A DNA stretch of 64,000 nt from Bradyrhizobium sp. 139 (GCF_023074175.1 NZ_JADPKS010000128.1:40658-104657); one strand, 5' to 3'; positions 37,465 to 50,906 are shown, counted from the first letter of the stretch. Numbers and translations are program-made. Notes: a model not told the origin generated them from the letters alone.

Positions 37465-39156
37465 GTGACAACAGCAGCTGTTTCAAAGGCAATGTCGCTC
37501 TCTCTACGCCTCATGCGGGCTACGCGAACTGTTGAAACCTCCCTCCGCAAAGACCACGAGCTGACCGAGGTCGACGCTGAAAACGGGCGCCTTTTCATAG
37601 GACAAGGCCCAGCCGCTGCACCTAGCTGGCTTCCCTTCGTCGGTGAGTTCGCGGTCGGTCGACCCCTGCGGCTGCGCAACCGGAGCTGCGGCGCAGTCCT
37701 CTTTCTCAAAATCGAAGCGGAAGGGCATCCTGGGGTCACCAGAACGATGGCGCTGACCTTCGGGACGGGTCATCACGCCTTGGAAGCCGATGCCTTTGAA
37801 CGGGGCTTCGGCCTCCGTGTGGTATTAAACGCTGTCGCTCGCTCCAATCTTCGCGGCATTGATGTGGCGACGTTGGACGCGACGACGTTCCTGAAGCGCG
37901 TTCAAGCAAGTCGTGATGCCGATCTCGAAGGGTTCAAGATCGACTTCGAGCGCGATCTTGTTCGGCTTGCGGCTGGGTCGCCGAAGGACACGACGTTTGC
38001 GCGGTCGCTTGCCGGCAAAGATATGCTAACGCTGCACAGCAAGACCTCTTCGAGCGACGTCCGCGAGAAATGCAGGAAGGCCCTGACACTTTACGAGTCG
38101 CGGGACTATAAAGCGGACTTCGGTTTCATCGATTTCGTGGCACCGGTACAAGACAAGGCACTGATCGAGACCTTGGATGGACTGGCATTTGCGGAGATTC
38201 AAAGCCTTGCACAGGGTGGCTCGTCGGACTTGCATTTGGCATTACCCGAGATTCTCGACCCGGAGGAGGGCGTCGAGATCGGCTATTACGGCATTGGTCT
38301 GAAGCCTGGGGCGAAACCTTCGTTCAGTCAGGTAATGATCGACGATTACGTGGACGAGTTGCAGGGCGGGCGACTCAATGACATTGCCGATATGGCAGCG
38401 TTGCGTAGTAGTCACGAAGTGCGGGTCATCAGGAATGGTGAACTCGATAAAAAACAGAAACGAAAGTTGTACGATTGCCTCGTCTTCGAAGTTGACCACC
38501 ACGGCAGTATCTATGTTCTGTTTGGCGGCGAGTGGTTCTCTGTTGACAAGAAATTTTACGCGGCCATTGAGAAAAGCTTTGCGAGACTTGTATCTCCGGT
38601 TCCGTTCGTGGCATCGACCACCGCGACGAACGAGCGCGACTTTATCGCCGAGCTCAATAGCCGCACCGATCTCCTAAACATGGATCAGGTGAAAATCAGT
38701 CCAGAAGGAATGCCGGGCGCGTCCTTCGAGCCGTGCGATTTCTTGTCTACGAAGCGACAGTTCATCCATCTCAAGGACGGACACGCCTCAGACTTGATCA
38801 GCCATCTCTGGAACCAGGGTATCGTAGCCTCGGAGTCATTTGTCCGTGACGGGAAATTCCGGAAGGAATTTCGCGACAACGCAATTGTACGTCAGCGAAA
38901 ATACCGGAAGGCTGGCTTTGAGAAATTGCTTCCGAGCGGACGTTCTAGGCCGGATGCTTCCCAATTCACCGTGGTGTTTGGAATTCTGCGACTCCGCTAC
39001 CGAAGAAGCGGGGCTCTCGGCATCCCCTTCTTTAGCAAAGTTAGCCTTCGCGCGGCGGCGGACCGAATTGCGTTGATGGGTTTTAACGTCGAACTTCATC
39101 TCGTCGAAAAGCAAGCTAAGCTCGGTAAAGCACCTTCCGCCAAGAAGGCAGCTTAA
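37465..39156 (+). CDS. TIGR04141-family sporadically distributed protein (DUF6119)
   Basis: A protein of about 563 residues. GTG 37,465 (MTTAAVSKAMSLSLRLM) is preferred because relatives begin with a SLSLRL-type strand soon after the start; ATG 37,429 is in frame but has no ribosome site. The family is recognised from SLSLRLMRATRTVETSL, FERGFGLRVVLNAV, DADLEGFKIDFERDLVRLAA, FGGEWFSVDKKF and CDFLSTKRQFIHLKDGHASD. Members are scattered in bacteria and often lie in restriction-modification or defence islands. Their biochemical role is unknown. It shares a short divergent promoter region with the helicase. Confidence 0.75.
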   Translation: MTTAAVSKAMSLSLRLMRATRTVETSLRKDHELTEVDAENGRLFIGQGPAAAPSWLPFVGEFAVGRPLRLRNRSCGAVLFLKIEAEGHPGVTRTMALTFGTGHHALEADAFERGFGLRVVLNAVARSNLRGIDVATLDATTFLKRVQASRDADLEGFKIDFERDLVRLAAGSPKDTTFARSLAGKDMLTLHSKTSSSDVREKCRKALTLYESRDYKADFGFIDFVAPVQDKALIETLDGLAFAEIQSLAQGGSSDLHLALPEILDPEEGVEIGYYGIGLKPGAKPSFSQVMIDDYVDELQGGRLNDIADMAALRSSHEVRVIRNGELDKKQKRKLYDCLVFEVDHHGSIYVLFGGEWFSVDKKFYAAIEKSFARLVSPVPFVASTTATNERDFIAELNSRTDLLNMDQVKISPEGMPGASFEPCDFLSTKRQFIHLKDGHASDLISHLWNQGIVASESFVRDGKFRKEFRDNAIVRQRKYRKAGFEKLLPSGRSRPDASQFTVVFGILRLRYRRSGALGIPFFSKVSLRAAADRIALMGFNVELHLVEKQAKLGKAPSAKKAA

Positions 39157-39376
39157 TCCCGATCGTCCTGCACCACCGATCATCCAATGCAGTCCTGCTG
39201 TCCACAGCTAATCGAGCTTCGAATCATGAGTGTGAACTTTACGTTCGGCATTGCTGCAGGTGCGGCCGGCTCAGACGCTGGGCCGTCCGCGAGCCGCTCG
39301 ATTGGCGGGTCCGTACTTCATCACGATCGCAGTGCTACGGCCAATCGGCGAACAATTATCGTAGGGGGGTAGGTTG

Positions 39377-42886
<3,510 letters not shown>

Positions 42887-42973
42887 GATCTGATCTACTG
42901 GCTTCCCCCAAGCGGCGATTTCAACCTTGCGTCGTCAACACCGTTGCGCTCTCCTTCGGGAATAGGGGGCAAG

Positions 42974-43975
42974 ATGACAAACAATACGAAGCTATTAGAG
43001 GCCGTTGCGAACATCATCGCCGATTATCGGGACGGAGAAATCTGCCGACCCAACGCGAATCACGTTGAACTATGGCTTGCTCAGTTTCCAGCGCAGGACC
43101 GGGCAGCTGTGTTGTCTGAGACGGCACACGTCCTCGACAAGACATATTTCACCAAAAAAAATGCCGCTGGCTTTATTAAATCATTGATATCGAACGATAA
43201 ATTAGCCGGGTCCAGTCCCAAGACTTTCTGGAAAAACGTCAATTTCCTGCGTATCCAGGAAAACGGCGAGAGCCAAACGGATATGTTGGGGCTATTCGAC
43301 GAAAGTCTAAACACCCAACACGGCATTAAAACGAAGGATTGCGGAGGAGGTGATGTTTACGTGTACCTCGACGACGTCATTTTTACTGGCAGTCGTGCGG
43401 GTAACGATCTTGAAGCCTGGATTCGAGACGTCGCTCCCGCGACGGCAACCCTCCACGTGATTGTCATGGCGCTACACGCATTTGGAAGTTGGAAGTTGGG
43501 GGACCGCCTTAAGAAGGTTGCTGCCGCCGGCAGCAAGAACATTACGCTGCATGTGTGGAGATCGTTAGAGCTGGAAAATCGGAAAGCTCACAAAAACGAC
43601 GCGGACGTCCTCTGGCCAACTAGCCTGCCTGACGAAGCCATGGAGTACGCTGCGGGGAAATTCCCCTTTGAAGCTCGTGCCGCTGGCGGCAACAGCAAGA
43701 TCTTTTCGGGCGAGGCGGGCCGAAATGCGCTCGAACAAGCGCTCCTTCGGGCAGGAATGAAGATTCGGGGATTCTCTGCCAATCCGAAGGCAATCTTGCG
43801 ACCATTAGGATTTGGCCCCTTCGGGGTCGGGTTTGGCTCGACGATTGTGACGTATCGCAACTGTCCGAACAATGCGCCTCTGGCTCTTTGGTGGGGCGAT
43901 CCGGACGCCCACAAGGGCCACCCTTTCAGCAATTGGCGCCCCCTTGTGCCGCGGAAGACTTACGGCGGAGCCTGA
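42974..43975 (+). CDS. PRTase-like protein (PRTase-CE type)
   Basis: A 333-residue protein starting at ATG 42,974 after a G-rich ribosome site. Residues about 130-155 hold the phosphoribosyltransferase-like PRPP-loop pattern VYVYLDDVIFTGSRAGNDLE, with the two adjacent Asp residues and Thr-Gly expected to contact ribose-5-phosphate. No orotate- or hypoxanthine-type substrate hood was recognised. PRTase-like proteins of this kind have been predicted as effectors or nucleotide-derivative enzymes in conflict systems. Its stop lies 2 bases before the NADAR-methyltransferase start, so they are coupled. Its substrate is unknown. Confidence 0.7.
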   Translation: MTNNTKLLEAVANIIADYRDGEICRPNANHVELWLAQFPAQDRAAVLSETAHVLDKTYFTKKNAAGFIKSLISNDKLAGSSPKTFWKNVNFLRIQENGESQTDMLGLFDESLNTQHGIKTKDCGGGDVYVYLDDVIFTGSRAGNDLEAWIRDVAPATATLHVIVMALHAFGSWKLGDRLKKVAAAGSKNITLHVWRSLELENRKAHKNDADVLWPTSLPDEAMEYAAGKFPFEARAAGGNSKIFSGEAGRNALEQALLRAGMKIRGFSANPKAILRPLGFGPFGVGFGSTIVTYRNCPNNAPLALWWGDPDAHKGHPFSNWRPLVPRKTYGGA

Positions 43976-43977
43976 TT

Positions 43978-46900
43978 TTGAAGATTGAACACGCGCCGCA
44001 ATCGAAATTCCGAGAGTACGAGCGAAGTTCGTCCGTCGTCTTCCTCAAAACGAAGGAAGCCTATGGCGGACTCTCGAACATGGCTGGCGGATTTCCACTG
44101 CGCGTCAATGGTGTACGAATTCTGACCTCCGAAGCGCTGTATCAAGCCTGCCGGTTCCCCCATCGACCGGAAGTGCAACGCCTTGTCATCGAGCAGACCA
44201 GCCCGATGACGGCGAAGATGAAGACCAAGCCCTATCGCGATGACACGCGTCCTGATTGGGATAGGGTGCGAGTCAAGATCATGCGCTGGTGCCTACGCGT
44301 AAAGTTGGCTCAGAACTACTCGAATTTCGCGCGCCTCCTTCGATCGACGGGCGACCGTCCAATAGTGGAGGAGTCGCGCAAAGACGACTTCTGGGGAGCT
44401 AAGCCGCTCGACATCGACGTTCTGGTTGGCATGAACGTCCTTGGGCGGCTTTTGATGGAGCTTCGACAGGACGTTTACCAGAAACCAGAACAGGTTCTTG
44501 ATGTATTACCGCTGGATATTCCGGACTTCCTCTTGTTTGGCGAGCCCATAGAGGCCATCCAGGGGCGCGCGTCTGCGATTGTTCGTGCTGCAGACGGACC
44601 GCCGGCGCCGCAGGCTAACCCGCACTCGCCGCTTGCCGCCTCAACCGATCGCGCTACGGATCAAATGGTCAATACTGTGAGAAAGAAGCTGATCGAGGTT
44701 TCGATCCCGTTGGAGGCGATCAATATCGCCTCGGCGCGGGAGAAGTCGATCCGGCACGGTCATCCTTCAACCTTGCACTTATGGTGGGCGCGGCGCCCAT
44801 TGGCCGCGTGCCGCGCGGTGCTGTTTGCGCAACTGGTGGATGACCCATCCTCGTGGCCCGACCGGTTCGATAACGACGAAGCAAAGATTGAGGCTGAACG
44901 CAAACGCCTCCACAAGATCATCGCCGATATGGTGCCGTGGGAGGCTTCCAGCAACGAGACCATCCTGAACGCAGCGCGATGGGAGATCGCGCGCTCCGTC
45001 GCATGGGGTCTAGGCGAGGAGCCCCCGCAGAAGGACGATAGCAAGGCTGTACTGGATTTTCTTCAGACCAAGGCTCCGCCTGTTTATGATCCGTTTTCCG
45101 GTGGTGGGTCCATTCCGCTGGAGGCCCAACGGCTCGGGCTACGGGCCTATGGCTCAGATCTTAATCCGGTCGCCGTCCTTATTGGCAAGGCGCTAGTGGA
45201 GATACCGCCGAAATTCGCCAATCGATCGCCACTCAATCCGAAGGCGCGCGAGGAAGCAAAAAATGGTGCTCTACGCGCCTGGAGGGGTACACAGGGTCTA
45301 GCCGAAGATGTGCGGCACTATGGCCAATGGATGAGGGAGGAGGCAGAGAAGCGAATAGGCCACCTTTACCCCAAAGCGAAACTACCAGACGGCTCCGAAG
45401 CCACTGTCATAGCTTGGTTGTGGGCGCGCACGGTCCGCTCGCCCGATCCCGCGGCGAAGGGTGCGATGGTGCCGCTTGTTTCCTCCTTCATGCTGTCGAC
45501 TAAGGAAGGAAAGAAAGCATGGGTTGAGCCAGTAGTCGATCCGGCTGCACCGAACGGTTATTATTTTGTGGTGCGCGAGGGGAAACTCTCAAAAGAGCAC
45601 GAAGAGAAACTTGAACTCGGCACAAAATCGGCGAAGGGCGAAGCCTTCGTTTGTGTAATTACAGGCTCACCCATTGAGCGAAAATACATTCAAACAGAAG
45701 GAAAAAGCGACCGACTAGGGACGAGACTGATGGCGGTTGTGGTTGAAAAGGATCGCAGCCGAATCTATCTGGCTCCCAACCCGTCACATGAGCATGCAGC
45801 GTCAACGCTAATAGACGATCGTATCGTCGAAGATGCTCGGGCCAGCTTTCTTTCGGCAGCAACGCCCACTCGGGCGATGATCACAGGCGGTGTTTGCTCG
45901 GCGTATGGCTTGCGTTCTTGGGGCCACCTTTTTACTTCCCGTCAGATTGTCGCTTTAAGCACCTACGCTGAGCTAGTTATCGAGGCGAGAGAGAAAGTCA
46001 AACATGACGCGGCACTGCTCGGCGCCGAAAGTCAGTTATACGCAGACGCGATCGCAACCTATCTAGGGCTTGGGGTTGGCCGGCTGACTGATATTCAGAA
46101 TTCTCTTTGTCGTTGGGAAACATCAAAAACGCAGGTCCGAAACTTGTTTAGTCGCCAGGGTATGGCGATGGTATGGGATTTTGCAGAAAATAATATATTC
46201 AACGGTGCGGCAGGAGATTTTGCGACAAGCCTAGAAAACCTCACCAAGGCAATGAAGTCCGCGCCAGCAATCGGTGTTGGTCAAATCGATCAACTTGATG
46301 CCGCAAAGAATAATTATCCAATTCGGCCCATCGTGATTTCTACCGATCCTCCATACTATGACAACATCGCTTATTCCATCTTGTCTGATTTTTTCTACGT
46401 CTGGCTAAGGAAGGCGCTGTCTGAGGTGTGGCCCGACTTATTCAGGCGGCTCACAACTCCCAAAGAAGGGGAGCTAGTCGCTACGTCTTTTCAGCATGGG
46501 GGAAAGGTTGAAGCCGAGGCCTTCTTTATGAAGGGCATGGGCCAAGCTCTCACCGCCATCGGAAAGGCTGCGAGAGATAACGAGCCGCTCGCAATCTACT
46601 ATGCGTTCAAGCAATCAGAATTGGCTAAGGAAGGCGTTGTCTCGGCAGGTTGGGCGTCGTTCCTTCAAGCAGTTGTCGATGCAGGGCTTGGGGTTGATGG
46701 CACTTGGCCGGTTCGCACCGAATTGTCCAATCGAATGATAGCGAAAGGCACTAACGCTCTCGCTTCTTCGATTGTCCTCGTTTGCCGCAAACGCGAACAA
46801 TCCGCGTTCGTCGTGACCCGTGCCGACTTCGTTCGGGCACTAAAGCGCGAAATGCCCGACGCTATTGATGACATCCGCAAGGCGGGCGTTGGACCTGTCG

Positions 46901-47547
46901 ATATGGAACAGTCAGTGATCGGTCCAGGAATGGGGATTTTCACGCGTTATGCAAAGGTGCTGGAAGATGATGACAGTGCTATGCCAGTGAAGACAGCCCT
47001 GGCGCTCATCAATCGGGTGTGGGAGGAGATCGAGAACGAGCTCGACACTAATTTCGACGCAGAAACTCAGGTAGCGTTAGCCTGGTTTGCTACGTACGGC
47101 TTCGAAGCTAAGCCCTCTGGCGAGTTGATTACGCTCGCTAACGCGAAGAACGTCTCACTTGGTATCCTGTTTTCCTCCGGCGTGTTTTGGGACGGGAAGG
47201 GCAAGGGGGGGCTCACTGTTCGTAATGATCTACCGCGCGACTGGAATCCAGAGTCTGACAAGAGTCTCACTGTTTGGGAATGCGTTCAACATACCGCCCG
47301 TGCGCTCAGTGCACAGGATGGTGGTGGTGAGGCCGCGGCGAAATTGGTTGGCCAAATGGGTTCAAAAGCTGATCCAGCGCGTGCGCTCGCATATCGGCTT
47401 TTTGAGATAGCCACAAAAAAGGGTTGGACAGCCGAAGCGCTGATCTACAACGAACTCGCCCAAGAGTGGCCGAAGCTTGAAGGTTTGGCTTCTGCCACTG
47501 ATAGCCGCGCGGCTTCGACGGCTCCTGCGCAAGCTGAGATGTTCTGA
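43978..47547 (+). CDS. NADAR domain fused to DUF1156 DNA methyltransferase
   Basis: TTG 43,978, preceded by GGCGGAG, gives 1189 residues. An upstream in-frame ATG at 43,888 would overlap the PRTase gene by 88 bases and is less likely. Residues about 15-170 are a NADAR domain (formerly DUF1768): SEALYQACRF (51-60), MKTKPYRDDTRPDW (81-94), TGDRPIVEESRKDDFWGAK. A short linker leads to the DUF1156 region (KKLIEVSIPLEAINIASARE, HPSTLHLWWARRPLAACR, from about 236). SAM-binding motif DPFSGGGSIPLEAQ lies near 373, and catalytic DPPYYDN near 788. It likely methylates adenine in DNA. NADAR proteins act on ADP-ribose or NAD-type glycosidic bonds, including removal of ADP-ribose from guanine. Confidence 0.87.
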   Translation: MKIEHAPQSKFREYERSSSVVFLKTKEAYGGLSNMAGGFPLRVNGVRILTSEALYQACRFPHRPEVQRLVIEQTSPMTAKMKTKPYRDDTRPDWDRVRVKIMRWCLRVKLAQNYSNFARLLRSTGDRPIVEESRKDDFWGAKPLDIDVLVGMNVLGRLLMELRQDVYQKPEQVLDVLPLDIPDFLLFGEPIEAIQGRASAIVRAADGPPAPQANPHSPLAASTDRATDQMVNTVRKKLIEVSIPLEAINIASAREKSIRHGHPSTLHLWWARRPLAACRAVLFAQLVDDPSSWPDRFDNDEAKIEAERKRLHKIIADMVPWEASSNETILNAARWEIARSVAWGLGEEPPQKDDSKAVLDFLQTKAPPVYDPFSGGGSIPLEAQRLGLRAYGSDLNPVAVLIGKALVEIPPKFANRSPLNPKAREEAKNGALRAWRGTQGLAEDVRHYGQWMREEAEKRIGHLYPKAKLPDGSEATVIAWLWARTVRSPDPAAKGAMVPLVSSFMLSTKEGKKAWVEPVVDPAAPNGYYFVVREGKLSKEHEEKLELGTKSAKGEAFVCVITGSPIERKYIQTEGKSDRLGTRLMAVVVEKDRSRIYLAPNPSHEHAASTLIDDRIVEDARASFLSAATPTRAMITGGVCSAYGLRSWGHLFTSRQIVALSTYAELVIEAREKVKHDAALLGAESQLYADAIATYLGLGVGRLTDIQNSLCRWETSKTQVRNLFSRQGMAMVWDFAENNIFNGAAGDFATSLENLTKAMKSAPAIGVGQIDQLDAAKNNYPIRPIVISTDPPYYDNIAYSILSDFFYVWLRKALSEVWPDLFRRLTTPKEGELVATSFQHGGKVEAEAFFMKGMGQALTAIGKAARDNEPLAIYYAFKQSELAKEGVVSAGWASFLQAVVDAGLGVDGTWPVRTELSNRMIAKGTNALASSIVLVCRKREQSAFVVTRADFVRALKREMPDAIDDIRKAGVGPVDMEQSVIGPGMGIFTRYAKVLEDDDSAMPVKTALALINRVWEEIENELDTNFDAETQVALAWFATYGFEAKPSGELITLANAKNVSLGILFSSGVFWDGKGKGGLTVRNDLPRDWNPESDKSLTVWECVQHTARALSAQDGGGEAAAKLVGQMGSKADPARALAYRLFEIATKKGWTAEALIYNELAQEWPKLEGLASATDSRAASTAPAQAEMF

Positions 47548-47564
47548 TTGTTCGGGAGGATCGA

Positions 47565-50500
47565 ATGTCGGCAGAAAAAGAAATCCTGCAAAGGGTTCAG
47601 GGCGGGCTTTACCATCTTCAAAAGGGCCTCACACCATTTGTCGAAGCTCGCATGAAGCTGGCGCACGGCGCAAACTGGCTGAATTATGCGAGCCGCGCGT
47701 CCGGCGGGGCACCGAACGCGCCCCTTGATGCCTATGGTCTCGTGAAGACGATGATTGACCGATGGCGTGAGGTTTTCGATGACGCCTTTGGACGAAATGA
47801 CAAACATAAGGCTCGCAATTTTGCCTCGATGGCACTCGAAGCGCGAAATGCCATCTCGCACCTTGCGATCGGCCTGCAAGATGACGAAGCGTTGCGTTAC
47901 ATCGATGCGATGCACCAGCTGCTAAAGCTGGTGAAGGCGCCGTCCAGTGAGGTTGTGGAGTTGAAAAAGCTTTACGACGCGCAACGCCAGTCCGGACTAG
48001 CAAGAGCACCCGTCTCGGACCCTATAATGATAGCGTCTTCCGGATCTTCAAAGTCCACCCAAGCAACGTTGACGCTGCCTCAGACTTCTGAAGGAGAGCG
48101 AACCGGCAAAGCACTTAGGCCTTGGATTGAGGTTGCGCTGCCGCATCCGGATGTGATCGCTAACCGATTTAAGGAAGCAGAGTTCGCTGCCGATCTTTTC
48201 GCGGTCGACACCGGCCATGCGAGCGATGCTTATGCAACGCCAACAAATTTCTTTGGGATCACCTTCCTGACGGAGGGGCTAAGCCGCGTGCTGACATCGG
48301 CCGTGCAGCGGTTGGGTGACACGGGCGGTGACCCCGTAATCGGGCTTCAGACCTCGTTCGGTGGTGGCAAGACCCATACTATGCTCGCGATATATCATTT
48401 AGCCCGCCATCTCAGTGATGGCGGCGACGCAAGCCGCTTGCCAGGCGTTGGAAAGATTGTGGAGGAGACTGGCGCGCTCAGGCTGCCAAAGCCCAAGATT
48501 GCAGTGTTCGTTGGTTCTGCAGACGGTCCCGATATTAGTTTGAAGCTAGAGGAGGGGCCTCGGGTTCACACGGTATGGGGCTACATTGCGTGGAGGCTTG
48601 CTGGCGACAAGGGACTTGCACTGGTTGCCGAGGCTGAGGCGGCCCGCACGAGCCCCGGTTCGCGCGTTATGGTCGAGGTATTCAAGCTGGCTGGTCCCAG
48701 CGTTGTCCTTCTCGACGAGCTCACTATGTTCGCGCGTCAGCTTGACGACGATCGCTTCGAGGCGTTTTTGTCGTTTATTCAGTCGCTGACTGAGGCGGCA
48801 AAAATGGTACCCGGCATCCTGATTATAGGTTCACTGCCGGAAAGCGACGCCGAGGCGGGCGGCGAACGAGGAAAGGCTGCGCTGCGGCGTCTTGAAAAAG
48901 TATTTGGTCGAGTGCAGTCACCGTGGTTGCCGGCTTCTGGCGATGAAACATATGAGATCATCCGCCGTCGCCTGTTCCAGGCGCTCGATGCCGATGGAGA
49001 GAAGGCGCGCGAAGAGACCGTGAAGGCGTTTCACGAGCTTTACAAGAAGAACGCAGCTGAATTTCCACCCGAAGCGAAGGAACAGCGATATTTGGAGCTG
49101 CTGCGTTTATCCTATCCAATTCACCCGGAGTTGTTTGACAGGCTGTCGAAAGATTGGGCCAGCCTCGAAAAATTTCAGCGAACCCGAGGCGTTCTCCGGT
49201 TCATGGCAAATGTCGTGGGAGTCCTCTGGCCTTCGCAGACGCATGACCCACTGATTACGCCGGCTCGCATTCCGGTGGCTCATGAACGTGTTCGTGCGAG
49301 CGTGCTATATCCGCTCGATCCCCAATTCGGGTCCGTGGTTGACAAGGAAGTTGATGGCGAGGGTTCATTACCGAACCGCATGGAGTCGAATCCGTCGCGA
49401 AGGATCTCGCAGCTACGGGCCGCCACTCGTTCTGCCCGGGCCGTCTTTCTATGCTCCGCACCTTTGGTAGGTCAGCCAAATGCTGGGCTTACGGGACAAG
49501 GGCTTCGGCTTGCCTGTGCCGAGCCTGGCGATCAACTAGCCATTTTCGGTGAGGCGCTTCGTGAACTGAGCGAGCGTGCTACTTATCTCTATGAGGAGGC
49601 CGGCCGCTATTGGTTCTCGACGCAGCCGACGCTTAATCGACTAGCGGATGATCGCGCTAAGGCGTTGGCTGATCATGACGTTGACGAGGCGATTGCTGAT
49701 CTTCTCCGGAAGGATGCGGCAACCAAGGGCGGATTTGATCGCGTCCATGCGGCGCCAGACGACCCAGTGACAGTGGATGAAGCACAAGCATTGGCGCTTG
49801 TCATGCTCGCACCGGCAAGCTCGCATGCCGGAAAGGGCCCTTCGAAATCTGCAGCGACTGATGCCGCGAGCGACGCACTAATGCGCTGTCGGGCCTCCCA
49901 GCGTCGTTTTCGTAATACTCTTGTTTTTGTTGCGGCCGACGAGGCAAATCTAGGGACAGCCCGAGACGTTATGCGAAAGGCTTTGGCGTGGAAGCAGATC
50001 GTTGACGACAAGCGTCTGCACGAAGCGATGACGACGTCGCAAATTGCGGACGCGGAAGACAAAGCGAGGACAAATCGCGATTCTGCGCTGAAGGCGGTTC
50101 GTGCCGCGTGGAGCCACATTCTTTACGCCGTCAAAGGCGATATCGCCGGCAAGCCGTTTGAGCTTGAGCATAGCCTAATCTCGTCGCGAGATCGCGCAGC
50201 CATACCGTCTGTTGTCTACGACAAGGCTAAGGCGGATGGAATCGTGCTGGAAAAATTGGGCACCGAGCGACTCTGGCTTGCGCTTAAGCCGATCTGGCCA
50301 ATTGATCGGGATCACCTGCCTATATCCGAGCTCGCGGATTGGTTTTCTTCCTACGTCTACCTGCCGAAACTGCGTGATCGTGTTGTATTGGAGACGTCGA
50401 TCAGAGACGCCGTTGCAAAATTGGATCCCCAATTCGGATACGCCGACGGGTTCGATGAGGGGAGTGGTAAATATCAAGGGTTGTTATGGGCAAAGGATCC

Positions 50501-50906
50501 GCCGCAGCCGTTCCCTGCAACAGCGATGCTGATCAGCGACGCTGCAACAAAGAAGCAACTCGCTGAAGGCGCTGCCGCTGGACAAACGGCGCCCGCAGGA
50601 GCGTCCGCGGCGCCTGGAGAATCGCCAGTTGCAACTGTTCACACACCGTCCACAACCCAGCCTCGCAAGGCTCGCCGGTTCTATGGCTCGGTGGAGCTCG
50701 ACATGGTGCGGCCGGTAAAGGCCTTCGATGCCATCTTAAATGCCATCGTCATGGAACTACAGCGTGCTCAGGGAGCCAAGGTGAGGCTGACTCTGGAGAT
50801 CGAGGCAGTGGCCGAAGAAGGGTTTTCGGAAAATGATGTAAGCGTGGTCAGGGACAACGCTAGACAACTCAGGTTCAAAGCGGAATCCACAGGTTTTGAA
50901 GACTGA
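47565..50906 (+). CDS. Swt1-type HEPN / DUF499 AAA+ ATPase
   Basis: A 1113-residue protein starting at ATG 47,565 after GGGAGGA, 17 bases beyond the methyltransferase stop. Residues 1-125 form a Swt1-like HEPN domain with the RNase-type motif RNAISH (94-99). The DUF499 region follows: ALPHPDVIANRFKEAEFAAD, the P-loop FGGGKTHTMLA (near 265), VVLLDELTMFAR as Walker B and SYPIHPELFDRLSKDWASLE. An Ala/Pro-rich linker and a small C-terminal domain (RRFYGSVELDMVRPVKAFDA) end it. DUF499 ATPases pair with DUF1156 methyltransferases and may drive DNA translocation or assembly. The HEPN motif raises the possibility of an abortive RNase output. Confidence 0.86.
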   Translation: MSAEKEILQRVQGGLYHLQKGLTPFVEARMKLAHGANWLNYASRASGGAPNAPLDAYGLVKTMIDRWREVFDDAFGRNDKHKARNFASMALEARNAISHLAIGLQDDEALRYIDAMHQLLKLVKAPSSEVVELKKLYDAQRQSGLARAPVSDPIMIASSGSSKSTQATLTLPQTSEGERTGKALRPWIEVALPHPDVIANRFKEAEFAADLFAVDTGHASDAYATPTNFFGITFLTEGLSRVLTSAVQRLGDTGGDPVIGLQTSFGGGKTHTMLAIYHLARHLSDGGDASRLPGVGKIVEETGALRLPKPKIAVFVGSADGPDISLKLEEGPRVHTVWGYIAWRLAGDKGLALVAEAEAARTSPGSRVMVEVFKLAGPSVVLLDELTMFARQLDDDRFEAFLSFIQSLTEAAKMVPGILIIGSLPESDAEAGGERGKAALRRLEKVFGRVQSPWLPASGDETYEIIRRRLFQALDADGEKAREETVKAFHELYKKNAAEFPPEAKEQRYLELLRLSYPIHPELFDRLSKDWASLEKFQRTRGVLRFMANVVGVLWPSQTHDPLITPARIPVAHERVRASVLYPLDPQFGSVVDKEVDGEGSLPNRMESNPSRRISQLRAATRSARAVFLCSAPLVGQPNAGLTGQGLRLACAEPGDQLAIFGEALRELSERATYLYEEAGRYWFSTQPTLNRLADDRAKALADHDVDEAIADLLRKDAATKGGFDRVHAAPDDPVTVDEAQALALVMLAPASSHAGKGPSKSAATDAASDALMRCRASQRRFRNTLVFVAADEANLGTARDVMRKALAWKQIVDDKRLHEAMTTSQIADAEDKARTNRDSALKAVRAAWSHILYAVKGDIAGKPFELEHSLISSRDRAAIPSVVYDKAKADGIVLEKLGTERLWLALKPIWPIDRDHLPISELADWFSSYVYLPKLRDRVVLETSIRDAVAKLDPQFGYADGFDEGSGKYQGLLWAKDPPQPFPATAMLISDAATKKQLAEGAAAGQTAPAGASAAPGESPVATVHTPSTTQPRKARRFYGSVELDMVRPVKAFDAILNAIVMELQRAQGAKVRLTLEIEAVAEEGFSENDVSVVRDNARQLRFKAESTGFED

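Noticed and set aside
43888..43977. Alternative ATG start for the NADAR-methyltransferase gene
   Set aside because: It would overlap the PRTase gene by 88 bases, adds residues unlike NADAR proteins, and TTG 43,978 has a ribosome site at the correct distance.
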